Both the position numbers and the translations under genes were made by a program. Shown here piece after piece: positions 35,269-44,467 of a stretch of 64,000 nt of DNA (within the stretch, counting starts at the first letter, position 1; every line of letters begins with the position of its first letter). The DNA comes from Flavobacterium sp. UMI-01 (lineage in GTDB: Bacteria; Bacteroidota; Bacteroidia; Flavobacteriales; Flavobacteriaceae). The stretch covers positions 75,313-139,312 of the forward strand of contig NZ_BPLU01000007.1 of NCBI RefSeq assembly GCF_019656315.1, read 5' to 3'. The notes under the pieces were generated by a model that ran no database searches, had not been told where the DNA came from, and worked only from the letters and a program-made list of their open reading frames with translations.

Positions 35269-36321
35269 TTATTCTTTGATGATTTTTGCAATCCCAGCAT
35301 CTGTTACTAATAAATAAATACCGTTAGCTAAAGTTGATACATCAATACTTCCAGTAGCTTCCGTTTCTAATACAGTTGCTCCTGCAAGATTTACAATTTT
35401 ATATTTTTTAGTCACCACATCTGAAGCAATGTTCAAGATAGAAGAAACTGGATTAGGACTTACATTTGCTGCAATTGAAGTTTTATTGAAATCCTTAACA
35501 GACAAAGTTCCCGCTTTTCCAATTTGTCCAAAATTAGTACCATCACTTTCAGCATAGCTCCATAATCTGTAAATATGAGAACCACCATCGTTAAGAACAT
35601 TTGAGTTTATTGTCCAATTGGCAGGGTTATTGATTTTCGCTCTTAAGGAACTTGCAGTACCTACTAATTCCCCATTATAAACACCGTTTTGCATAGAAGA
35701 ACTAAAAGGAAAAGTAATAGTAAAACCTTCTAAGGCTGTAGGTTTTGCGCAAAAAGAATTCGCTGTATTTGCTTTTATTTCTCCCCAATCAATTCCTGTT
35801 TTTATTCCAGTAATCCATGCTGTTGAGGCTCCATCAGTAGGTTCAGCAAAAGCACCTGAATGTTGATAAAAAAGAACCGAATCTCCATTAAATGAATTAT
35901 TAGATAATAGATTAAAACCTGTTGTTGCACCTGATACAGCTGACTGCCTCGTTACAGTACCAACATTTGATGAAACATTATTGGTAACTCTCGTTACAGA
36001 CTCACCTGTACCTAAAGTTAGAATGGTTCCAAAAGGAATGGCGTTTGTAGCAGTCCATGTATAGACATCATCAACTCCATAAGATCCACTAAAACCCGTT
36101 TGAGCAGATAGCCATGAACGGTTTGAAATATTAATAACAGTTCCAGCTTCAATGTCTTTCAATAAAATAAAGGCAATAGCACCTTGATTTGTATTAACCG
36201 CTTTATAGCCTACAATTGCAATATCTCCCGCTGTTAAGGTTGTTTGTGCCATTAATGGTGTACTAGAAAACCCCATAAGTGCTAGCAATAAACCTATTTT
36301 TTTAAGTAATTGTTTTTTCAT
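35269..36321 (-). CDS. Secreted T9SS-sorted protein of unknown function
   Basis: 350 residues: signal peptide (to about LMAQ), an all-beta region beginning GDIAIVGYKAVNTNQGAIAF that resembles a lamin-tail-like or related surface domain, and a T9SS type A tail (about 283-350, NVSPNPVSSIL). The tail is strikingly like that of the protein at 4364 (both end IAKIIKE or TAKIIKE with a matching LVTD run). The body domain is not related to those proteins by eye. Probably a surface or secreted structural protein; no catalytic motif is seen. Confidence 0.78.
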   Translation of the reverse strand: MKKQLLKKIGLLLALMGFSSTPLMAQTTLTAGDIAIVGYKAVNTNQGAIAFILLKDIEAGTVINISNRSWLSAQTGFSGSYGVDDVYTWTATNAIPFGTILTLGTGESVTRVTNNVSSNVGTVTRQSAVSGATTGFNLLSNNSFNGDSVLFYQHSGAFAEPTDGASTAWITGIKTGIDWGEIKANTANSFCAKPTALEGFTITFPFSSSMQNGVYNGELVGTASSLRAKINNPANWTINSNVLNDGGSHIYRLWSYAESDGTNFGQIGKAGTLSVKDFNKTSIAANVSPNPVSSILNIASDVVTKKYKIVNLAGATVLETEATGSIDVSTLANGIYLLVTDAGIAKIIKE

Positions 36322-36538
36322 TTCTTTAGAATTAAAATTAATAATGGTAAAGGTATTTGGAATCCAAATTCATAAATTACTCAATACTAACCATAACCAA
36401 ATCAAAATTACCTTCTTTTTAAAACCTTAAACTACAACCTCTTATACCCTACACCTCCATCAGCGGATTCTTTCTAATTATATTTCAACACCCTCCTTTT
36501 GATTCTTAAAAAAATAAATTAGTTTTGGAAAAAAAAGA

Positions 36539-37681
36539 ATGAAATCATTTGATGTAGCTATCGTTGGGAGTGGACCCGCAGGCGCTTCGGCAGCGTTTGA
36601 ATTGTCAAAATCTGGTATTTCGACAGTCATTATAGAAAAAGAAAACTTACCCAGATACAAAACCTGTGGTGGCGGATTTGTTTTTCGAGGACGAAAAAAC
36701 ATGCCTTTTGATATAGCCTCAGTGGTTGAAAAAGAATTTCATTCCATCGACACTTATTTTTCTAAAAAACAACCACACCTCACTACTACAAGAGACCAAC
36801 CCATCATTACAATGGTGATGCGTGATGCTTTTGACAATTTAATAGTCGAAAAAGCCAAAGAAAATGGAGTCACTTTATTGCAAAACCACAAAGTTGAAAA
36901 CATCACTTTTGGCAACACGCAAATTTTACACACCTCCGATGGGGACATTGAAGCTAAATTTATTATTGCAGCTGATGGTGCATTGAGTCCGATTGCCAAA
37001 ATTGCGGGCTGGAACGAAACAAGAACTATCATCCCTGCTTTAGAATACGAAATTGAAGTTCCAAAAGCCGATTTTGAACGATTATCACAAAACGTGCGTT
37101 TTGATATCGATGCTATTCCGTATGGGTATGGCTGGTGTTTCCCTAAAAAAAATCACCTTTCGGTTGGCGTTGGCGTTTTTACAAAGACCACTAAAAAAAT
37201 CAACCTCAAAGAGCATTATGCTGCCTATTTACAAACATTAGGCATAACCGAAATTCTAAGTGAGGCAGCTCATGGTTTTGTGATTCCTGTAACTGCAAGA
37301 ACGGATGTTTTTGTACAAAAAAATGTATTCTTGACTGGTGATGCTGCTGGATTGGCTGATCCACTGGTAGCTGAAGGAATTTCAAATGCTATTTTAAGCG
37401 GAGTTCATGCCGCACAAGCCATAATTGAAAGCAACCTTGACTCGGAAAAAGCAGCCGCATTATACACAGCAAAATTAGAGGAAACTATTTTACCTGAAAT
37501 ACGCATTGGAGCCAAATTGGCTCATCTTTTTTACCACCAATCAACCTTTAGAAATATTATCCTTAAGAAATACGGTCAATTTGTTGCCGAAGCCATGACA
37601 GATCTTTTTATGGGTGAACGCACCTACCCTACGGATTACAAAGCCAGCATTCGTCGAAAAATAAAAGAAGTTATTTTTTAA
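36539..37681 (+). CDS. FAD-dependent oxidoreductase, geranylgeranyl reductase family
   Basis: 380 residues. N-terminal Rossmann motif VAIVGSGPAGASAAFEL (about 5-21), then LPRYKTCGGG typical of the geranylgeranyl reductase family, and the FAD motif GDAAGLADPLVAEGIS (about 265-280). Such enzymes reduce isoprenoid double bonds, for example in lipids or quinone side chains; the substrate here is not known. It stands alone between non-coding regions, with a hairpin downstream. Confidence 0.87.
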   Translation: MKSFDVAIVGSGPAGASAAFELSKSGISTVIIEKENLPRYKTCGGGFVFRGRKNMPFDIASVVEKEFHSIDTYFSKKQPHLTTTRDQPIITMVMRDAFDNLIVEKAKENGVTLLQNHKVENITFGNTQILHTSDGDIEAKFIIAADGALSPIAKIAGWNETRTIIPALEYEIEVPKADFERLSQNVRFDIDAIPYGYGWCFPKKNHLSVGVGVFTKTTKKINLKEHYAAYLQTLGITEILSEAAHGFVIPVTARTDVFVQKNVFLTGDAAGLADPLVAEGISNAILSGVHAAQAIIESNLDSEKAAALYTAKLEETILPEIRIGAKLAHLFYHQSTFRNIILKKYGQFVAEAMTDLFMGERTYPTDYKASIRRKIKEVIF

Positions 37682-37698
37682 TTCATCAACTATCAGTG

Positions 37699-37770
37699 GC
37701 GGTCTGAAAAGCAAAACCCTCCGATTACTTCTCATAGTCGTTTGGATTTTTCTTTACAGACCGCATTTTT
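37699..37770 (+). terminator. Long-loop terminator-like hairpin
   Basis: GCGGTCTG (37699-37706) pairs with CAGACCGC (37757-37764) across 50 nt, followed by ATTTTT. It lies shortly after the oxidoreductase stop. Confidence 0.55.
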
Positions 37771-37943
37771 ATGAATTTCGTCCCTATTTCAAAGGATTGT
37801 TTTCAATTGATGGGTTATTCCCAAAATTCTCCTAGCGATTCTAACACATTTAAATCACTAAAGGTTCTGCTTTTTAACCTAATATAAAACAGTTTTTCAT
37901 CTGAATACTAAGTGTAGAATTCCTAAAACAACAATTTAGTTTG

Positions 37944-37951
37944 TAACTTTG
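37944..37951 (+). promoter_or_regulatory. -7 promoter box TAACTTTG
   Basis: Perfect TAnnTTTG 22 bp before the ATG at 37973. It overlaps an upstream in-frame TTG (37949), which supports the downstream ATG as the true start. Confidence 0.6.
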
Positions 37952-37972
37952 CGCTTCTTTTTAAACCGAAAT

Positions 37973-38572
37973 ATGAAAAACATCTTATCTTGTTTACTCT
38001 ATATCCTAGTTTTTTGTTTTTCTTGCCAAGATAACAACCAAAAAAGATTGGCCGAAAACAAAAAAGAAATGGCTCGAAAAGAACTCCTATTTTCAACTAT
38101 TGAAAAAGGATGGGTTTTTTACGATACTCCTATCAATGAAACCGCTGAAACCAGTATAAAAACTTGGACTGAACTGCGTATGTTTTTAGAAGAATTAGCC
38201 AAAAAACCGAAGAAAACTCTCGGGGCTTTCCAACAAAAAGCTTCTGTTTTGTCCAAAACGGTGATGAATTTGAATAACAACATTCCTCTTGAATTTGACA
38301 AACCCCAAATTAAAAGTCGAATAGCCGTGGTAATCACCAAGGTGCGCATGATGGATTTATACATTCATTTAGATAAAATTCCCGCCGAAAAAGTGGTGCA
38401 ATTAATCAGTGAAATCAACCGAGAATTAGCTACGCTTCAAAGAGAAATGGATAAAACGGTTGAAAAAAACAAAATCCCTCTCGAAGAAGGTGAAACCGAA
38501 TTAAAACAAATGCTAGACAGCACCAGAGCCATTCCTACTACTGGTCCAAACAATGTAATTACAATTGAGTAA
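37973..38572 (+). CDS. Hypothetical lipoprotein upstream of mfd
   Basis: 199 residues from the ATG at 37973. Lipoprotein signal with CFSCQDN; the rest is mainly helical (WTELRMFLEEL, VQLISEINRELATLQREMD) with a short disordered end. I recognise no named family. It overlaps mfd by 8 bases (its stop sits inside the mfd start region), so the two are translationally coupled, but a functional link between a lipoprotein and a repair factor is not evident. Confidence 0.78.
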   Translation: MKNILSCLLYILVFCFSCQDNNQKRLAENKKEMARKELLFSTIEKGWVFYDTPINETAETSIKTWTELRMFLEELAKKPKKTLGAFQQKASVLSKTVMNLNNNIPLEFDKPQIKSRIAVVITKVRMMDLYIHLDKIPAEKVVQLISEINRELATLQREMDKTVEKNKIPLEEGETELKQMLDSTRAIPTTGPNNVITIE

Positions 38573-41500
38573 ATCTAACTTATATAAATCCTATGAGCAT
38601 TTGCCCAAAATGGTGCAAATCGCACAACTTTTACAAGAAAAAAAAGGACTAAAACTGCAACTGAAAGGGTTGCTAGGTTCTTCTATTTCTTTTACTATCC
38701 AATCGCTGTTCAAGAAAACCTCTTTACCATTTTTAATAGTATTGGATAATAAAGAAGAGGCTGCTTATTTCTTGAATGATTTAGAACAAATGGTAGGCGA
38801 ACCTGATGTATTGTTTTATCCTGCCTCTTACCGCCGTCCGTATCAACCAGATGAAATTGATAATGCCAATGTTTTATTGCGTGCCGAGGTGCTTAACCGC
38901 ATCAACTCTCGTCAAAAACCTGCTATTATTGTCAGTTATCCTGAAGCTTTATCTGAAAAAGTGGTCACTCGTAAGGATTTGGACAAAAACACCTTAAAAG
39001 TAAGTGTAGGCGACAAAATCTCAATTGACTTTATCAATGAAGTACTATTTGAATACGAATTCAAACGAGTAGATTTTATCACTGAACCCGGAGAATTTTC
39101 TGTTCGTGGTGGAATTGTGGATGTGTTTTCTTTTTCCAATGACAATCCTTACCGAATCGAATTTTTTGGAAACGAAGTAGATAGCATTCGAACCTTTGAC
39201 GTAGCGACACAACTTTCGATAGAAAAACAAACTAAGATTACTATTATTCCCAATGTAGAGAATAGAGTATTTCAGGAAAATAGGGCTTCTTTTCTAGATT
39301 ATATTTCAGATAACACGGTTTTAATTTTACAAAACACCGAAGGTTTATTGGTACAACTCGACAAGCAATTTGCCAAAGCCGAAGAAGCATTTAAAAAATT
39401 ATCCAAAGAAATCAAACGAGCAACTCCAGAAGACTTGTTCTTGAATCAGAAGGAATTTATCAAACGGGCATTGGATTTTTCGATTGTCGAATTGGCTACC
39501 AAACCTATTTTTAAAGTCACTGAAAAATTTGAATTCCACATACAACCGCAACCTTCGTTTAACAAACAATTTGACTTGTTACTGAATAATTTAAGTGAGA
39601 ATCATTTCAATGGCATCACCAATTATTTGTTTTGTTCCAATGACAATCAGGCCAAACGTTTTCATGATATTTTTGAAACTGTTCTAGACGAAAATTTCAA
39701 AAAAAACAACAATAGCGACAAGACGGTTCTTGACCACCAATTGCAAACATTAAAATTGGGTTCAAAAACCTTAGACGAAACCAATTCAGAGAACATCCGC
39801 AAGCAATACAACACGGTAGTTTTACCTTTGTACCAAGGCTTTATTGATACCGAAAATCAAATTGCCTGTTATACCGATCATCAAATTTTTGAGCGTTACC
39901 ACAAGTTCAACCTTAAAAACGGGTATTCAAAAAAACAAACCATTACCTTAAAAGAACTCACTGCCTTGACCGTGGGGGATTATGTTACCCATATTGATCA
40001 CGGAATTGGGAAATTTGGCGGTTTACAAAAAATACAAGTAGAAGGCAAAACACAAGAAGCCATCAAGCTCGTGTATGCTGACAATGACATTGTGTATGTG
40101 AGCATCCATTCGCTACATAAAATTTCTAAATACAACGGCAAAGACGGTGCTCCTCCAAAAATTTACAAACTGGGCTCGAATGCTTGGAAAGTTTTAAAAC
40201 AAAAAACCAAAGCCAGAGTCAAACACATTGCGTTCAATTTGATTCAATTGTATGCCAAAAGACGTTTGGACAAAGGATTTGCCTTTGCACCAGATAGTTA
40301 TTTGCAAAACGAATTAGAGAGTTCGTTTATTTACGAAGACACTCCTGATCAATACAAATCGACACAAGAAGTCAAAGCTGATATGGAAAGTGACCGACCT
40401 ATGGATCGATTGGTTTGTGGGGATGTTGGTTTTGGAAAAACTGAGGTGGCCATTCGTGCTGCTTTCAAAGCAGTGGACAATAGCAAACAAGTAGCTGTAC
40501 TGGTTCCCACAACCATTTTGGCATACCAACATTACCGCACCTTTAGCGAACGATTAAAGGATATGCCTGTCAATATTGGCTACCTGAACCGTTTTAGAAC
40601 TGCTAAACAAAAAACAGAAACCCTCAAACAACTCGCCGAAGGGAAACTGGATATCATCATTGGAACACATCAATTAGTCAATAAAAATGTTGTTTTTAAA
40701 GACTTAGGTTTGTTGATTGTGGATGAAGAACAAAAGTTTGGAGTGAACGTCAAAGACAAACTAAAAACCATCGCTGCTAATGTGGACACGCTTACCTTGA
40801 CCGCAACTCCAATCCCGAGAACATTACAATTCTCCTTGATGGCGGCAAGAGATTTATCTGTAATAACTACGCCTCCACCCAACCGTTATCCTATTGAAAC
40901 CAATGTGGTAGGCTTTAACGAAGAAATTATCCGTGATGCTATTTCGTATGAAATTCAGCGTAACGGTCAGGTATATTTTATCAACAACCGCATCGAAAAC
41001 ATCAAAGAAATTGCGGGTATGATTCAACGATTGGTTCCCAATGCCAAAGTAGGAATCGGTCACGGACAAATGGACGGTAAAAAACTAGAAGAACTCATGT
41101 TGGCCTTTATGAACGGTGAATTTGATGTACTTGTTGCTACTACCATTATCGAAAGCGGACTGGATGTACCTAATGCCAATACAATTTTCATCAACAATGC
41201 TAATAACTTTGGACTTTCGGACTTGCATCAAATGCGGGGTCGTGTGGGACGAAGCAACAAAAAAGCCTTTTGCTATTTTATATGCCCACCTTACTCAGCC
41301 ATGACCGATGATGCCCGTAAGCGTATTCAGGCTTTGGAACAATTTAACGAACTCGGAAGCGGTTTTAATATTGCCATGAAAGATTTGGAAATTCGTGGTG
41401 CAGGTGATTTATTGGGAGGAGAACAAAGTGGTTTCATTAACGAAATTGGATTTGATACGTACCAAAAAATTATGAACGAGGCCATTGAAGAGTTGAAAGA

Positions 41501-42020
41501 AAACGAATTCAAAGACCTATATCCCGAAGAAAACGACATCGAAACCAAAGAATACGTCAAAGACCTTCAAATAGACACCGATTTTGAGCTTCTTTTCCCT
41601 GATGAGTATATCAACAACATCACAGAGCGTTTAAGCCTTTATAACGAACTAAACAGCGTTAAAACGGAAGCAGAACTCCAAGAGTATGAAACCAAACTTA
41701 TTGACCGTTTTGGTCCCTTGCCTAAACAAGCAGTAGCCTTATTGAACAGCATCCGAATTAAATGGATTGCTACCCAAGTAGGAATTGAAAAACTGGTGAT
41801 GAAACAAGGTAAAATGGTGGGTTATTTTGTTTCTGACCAACAATCCGATTTTTACCAATCCAATCGCTTTATGGCTGTAATGCAGTTTGTTCAGCAACAA
41901 TCCGCCTTATGTCGCATGAAAGAAAAACAAACCAAAAACGGATTGCGCTTGTTGCTCACCTTTGAAAATGTGAAATCCATTAAAAAAGCATTGGAGTTAA
42001 TGGAATTATTTAAAAGATAA
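38565..42020 (+). CDS. mfd: Transcription-repair coupling factor Mfd
   Basis: 1151 residues. In order: UvrB-like N-terminal region (about 30-350), CarD-type RNA polymerase interaction domain (about 465-540, VGDYVTHIDHGIGKF), superfamily 2 helicase core with Walker A GDVGFGKTE and DEEQKFG box, TRG motif region, and a TRCF C-terminal domain. It removes stalled RNA polymerase and recruits UvrA. The likely start is a TTG at 38565 (MSKSNLYKSYEHLPK matches the usual N-terminal pattern), overlapping the previous gene by 8 bases; the next in-frame ATG is at 38610. The stop codon lies within the 10-bp direct repeat bordering the MITE-like element. Confidence 0.95.
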   Translation: MSKSNLYKSYEHLPKMVQIAQLLQEKKGLKLQLKGLLGSSISFTIQSLFKKTSLPFLIVLDNKEEAAYFLNDLEQMVGEPDVLFYPASYRRPYQPDEIDNANVLLRAEVLNRINSRQKPAIIVSYPEALSEKVVTRKDLDKNTLKVSVGDKISIDFINEVLFEYEFKRVDFITEPGEFSVRGGIVDVFSFSNDNPYRIEFFGNEVDSIRTFDVATQLSIEKQTKITIIPNVENRVFQENRASFLDYISDNTVLILQNTEGLLVQLDKQFAKAEEAFKKLSKEIKRATPEDLFLNQKEFIKRALDFSIVELATKPIFKVTEKFEFHIQPQPSFNKQFDLLLNNLSENHFNGITNYLFCSNDNQAKRFHDIFETVLDENFKKNNNSDKTVLDHQLQTLKLGSKTLDETNSENIRKQYNTVVLPLYQGFIDTENQIACYTDHQIFERYHKFNLKNGYSKKQTITLKELTALTVGDYVTHIDHGIGKFGGLQKIQVEGKTQEAIKLVYADNDIVYVSIHSLHKISKYNGKDGAPPKIYKLGSNAWKVLKQKTKARVKHIAFNLIQLYAKRRLDKGFAFAPDSYLQNELESSFIYEDTPDQYKSTQEVKADMESDRPMDRLVCGDVGFGKTEVAIRAAFKAVDNSKQVAVLVPTTILAYQHYRTFSERLKDMPVNIGYLNRFRTAKQKTETLKQLAEGKLDIIIGTHQLVNKNVVFKDLGLLIVDEEQKFGVNVKDKLKTIAANVDTLTLTATPIPRTLQFSLMAARDLSVITTPPPNRYPIETNVVGFNEEIIRDAISYEIQRNGQVYFINNRIENIKEIAGMIQRLVPNAKVGIGHGQMDGKKLEELMLAFMNGEFDVLVATTIIESGLDVPNANTIFINNANNFGLSDLHQMRGRVGRSNKKAFCYFICPPYSAMTDDARKRIQALEQFNELGSGFNIAMKDLEIRGAGDLLGGEQSGFINEIGFDTYQKIMNEAIEELKENEFKDLYPEENDIETKEYVKDLQIDTDFELLFPDEYINNITERLSLYNELNSVKTEAELQEYETKLIDRFGPLPKQAVALLNSIRIKWIATQVGIEKLVMKQGKMVGYFVSDQQSDFYQSNRFMAVMQFVQQQSALCRMKEKQTKNGLRLLLTFENVKSIKKALELMELFKR

Positions 42021-42189
42021 ACCCGTTGGGTGAAATTAATCTAAAGTTATTTAAACCAACTTGTTAGTCTGAGCTGAGCCTGCCCTGAGCTTGTCAAAGG
42101 GTCGAAGACTTCATATAGGATACATTTCGACAAGCTCAAAGTGACAATAGGTATAAAATTAACCATTAAATTAATTTCACCCAACGAGT
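42021..42189. mobile_element. 169-bp MITE-like element with 24-bp terminal inverted repeats
   Basis: The left end (from 42021) and the reverse complement of the right end (from 42189) match at 22 of 24 bases, sharing CGTTGGGTGAAATTAAT exactly. Flanking 10-bp direct repeats TAAAAGATAA (42011-42020 and 42190-42199) look like a target-site duplication. The interior has a second dyad, GAGCTTGTC/GACAAGCTC. No protein is encoded. Insertion apparently occurred at the mfd stop codon, leaving the stop intact. Confidence 0.7.
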
Positions 42190-42300
42190 TAAAAGATAAA
42201 TAGTTTCACCCCAATTTACTGCGTAATTTGGGATTAAGACTAAATTTTATTGATAAAAATGATTAACCTTTGACTCTTACCCTTTATACTCAAAAATCAA

Positions 42301-43638
42301 TTACATATTAGCCAACCATCCTTGTGGATTAGTATACGTTGTATTTTGTAACAACAAGAATTTAATTACCGTTTTACCTGTTTCACTACTAGTTCTTACG
42401 CGACCTAAATTTTGTTTGATACTTACTTTATCTCCTTTACTCACTGAAACCGTGCTTAGATTTTGATAAACGGTAAAATAGTCTCCATGCTGAATCATCA
42501 CCGCTTTATTTACAGGAGACAATATCATAACACTGGCCACTTCTCCACCAAAAACCGCTCGGGCATTTGCACCTTCTTCGGTGGTAATTTCGACTCCACT
42601 ATTATGAACGACAAGCGTGTTGTAAATGGGATGTGCCTGATTACCATAGCCCAGAGAAACAAAACCTTTTTCAACTGGCCAAGGTAGTTTTCCTCTATTA
42701 GCTCTAAAATTATCGGCGACTATCTTAGCTTCAGGCGTCAACTCAATTCTAGAAGAAGAAACCTCTGTTCTTGTAACGGGTTCTTTTTCTTCTACAACAG
42801 GGGCCGTAGTGGTTTTCTTAGATGATTTAGTTGATTTAGAAGCGTTTTCAGCAGCAGCGGCTTTAGCTTCGGCTAGTGCTCTTGCTTTCTCAGCAGCAGC
42901 CTTTCTGTTGGCCTCAGCAATGGCTTCACGAACTAAACGATCAATTTGACGATCAATATTTTTAGATTCGCTTTGTTTTTTACGAATATCTGAAACAATT
43001 CTATTTTTATCTTTTTTAATTTCTTTTACCAGTTTCTCTTGCTCTATTCTTTCTTTTTCAAGCAATTGACGCTCTTTTTGATTTTCCTCTAACAACTTTT
43101 GTTTGGCTATTTTTTGCTCATTCAATTTTTTGTTAACCGCAACCAATTCTAAGGATTTTCCTTTGATTTCTTCTCCTTGTGCTTTTCTAAAATTGGTATA
43201 TTGTTTTAAATATTGAACACGTTTAAACGCTTGTAAAAAATTCTCGGAAGACAAAATAAACATGGCTCGACTTTGCTCAGAACGGCTCTTGTAAGACTGA
43301 ACGATTTTCTTAGCATAGTCTTCTTTAAGCGCTAAAAGTTCTTTATTCAGCTGATTGATTTTCAATTGATTCAAATAAATATCATCAGCCAAAAGCTTGG
43401 TTTGTTTGGTCGTGGTACTGATTAGGTTTTCTTTCAACCTAATTTTATTTTTTTGAATCAAATAAACATTCATTGCAGACTTTTCCTTGGATTGAACAGA
43501 TTTTAACATCTTTTCATTATCCTTAATTTCTCTCTGAATTTGAGCCTTACGCTGCTCTAACTTTTCTTGTTGAGAAGATTGACTCCACAGAAGGGAAGTC
43601 ATGCAAATGAAAACTAGGCTTAGAAAAAACTTTGGCAT
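42301..43638 (-). CDS. EnvC-like murein hydrolase activator (degenerate M23 domain)
   Basis: 445 residues: signal peptide, a long coiled coil (about 22-250), a Lys/Ala-rich linker and a C-terminal LytM/M23 domain (about 325-445). Catalytic residues of active M23 peptidases are altered: the H-x-x-x-D region reads HNSGVEI, the YxH motif is YQNL and the final H-x-H is missing. That is the pattern of EnvC, which activates amidases instead of cutting peptidoglycan itself. It is the last gene of a run beginning at the flippase gene. Confidence 0.88.
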   Translation of the reverse strand: MPKFFLSLVFICMTSLLWSQSSQQEKLEQRKAQIQREIKDNEKMLKSVQSKEKSAMNVYLIQKNKIRLKENLISTTTKQTKLLADDIYLNQLKINQLNKELLALKEDYAKKIVQSYKSRSEQSRAMFILSSENFLQAFKRVQYLKQYTNFRKAQGEEIKGKSLELVAVNKKLNEQKIAKQKLLEENQKERQLLEKERIEQEKLVKEIKKDKNRIVSDIRKKQSESKNIDRQIDRLVREAIAEANRKAAAEKARALAEAKAAAAENASKSTKSSKKTTTAPVVEEKEPVTRTEVSSSRIELTPEAKIVADNFRANRGKLPWPVEKGFVSLGYGNQAHPIYNTLVVHNSGVEITTEEGANARAVFGGEVASVMILSPVNKAVMIQHGDYFTVYQNLSTVSVSKGDKVSIKQNLGRVRTSSETGKTVIKFLLLQNTTYTNPQGWLANM

Positions 43639-43663
43639 CTTAAAAATAGATTTTGGTGCAAAT

Positions 43664-44467
43664 TTAATTAATTATAATTCTTTTATACCCATTTGGAACA
43701 CTATATGGAAAAGAAAGTGACTGATTAAAATTAATATCTTCGTATTCTAAATTAATGTCTGTTTTTCCTTTTTCTTGAATAGCCTCAATATGAACTTGTT
43801 TTGGTAACATATTTTTATCAAAAGCTGTAAAATTTCCGTACTTAATTTCAATTTTTCTTCCTTTATCCGTTTGGATAACTTGTTGTTTACGAACCTTAAA
43901 ATTAGCCGCATCAATATAAAACGTTTTGTGGGTCGTATTATTGGCTTTATCCACCAATTGATAAGCTAATGCATCGAGTGTTTGAAGGTATTTGCCTTTT
44001 CTAAGGTCATCCAGAGACTCCCCTAATAACATATTTTGTATTTTATTGTAATCCAAATCAGTCCCTAACCACTGACTTAAACCGCTAAAATCTCCTTCAA
44101 AATAGGTTCCTTTTACTTTTTCATAATAGCTGACCTTATCAGGTGTTATAGACGCTTTGGCCATGGTTATTCCAAGAAACCGAAGGCTTACCAAAATTTG
44201 TTCATCTTTTTTGATACGAATTTCAGCGGCTAAATTTTGAGTTTGACTACCATTATCAAAACGCACATTTGATTTGATATAAATCGTAGAAAAATCTGTT
44301 TTTACATCATAGTGTTTTCCAATGATTTCATTCGTTTTTAATTCTTCTGAAGGAGCAGTTGCGTTGTTTTGAATTAATGCTTGTTTGGATTTACAAGACC
44401 CAAGAAACAAAGCACTCGCCATGACTAAAAACACAATTCCTTTTTTTACTATCACTGTTGTTTGCAT
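43664..44467 (-). CDS. DUF4292 family lipoprotein
   Basis: 267 residues. Lipoprotein signal LFLGSCKSK. The body is a beta-rich domain (VRFDNGSQTQNLAAEIRIKKDE, LVSLRFLGITMAKASI) similar to the LolA/LolB-like fold often predicted for DUF4292. The start overlaps the TPR gene stop by one base, so they are translated together. Found beside EnvC-like genes in many flavobacteria. A role in lipoprotein or envelope traffic is inference. Confidence 0.85.
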   Translation of the reverse strand: MQTTVIVKKGIVFLVMASALFLGSCKSKQALIQNNATAPSEELKTNEIIGKHYDVKTDFSTIYIKSNVRFDNGSQTQNLAAEIRIKKDEQILVSLRFLGITMAKASITPDKVSYYEKVKGTYFEGDFSGLSQWLGTDLDYNKIQNMLLGESLDDLRKGKYLQTLDALAYQLVDKANNTTHKTFYIDAANFKVRKQQVIQTDKGRKIEIKYGNFTAFDKNMLPKQVHIEAIQEKGKTDINLEYEDINFNQSLSFPYSVPNGYKRIIIN

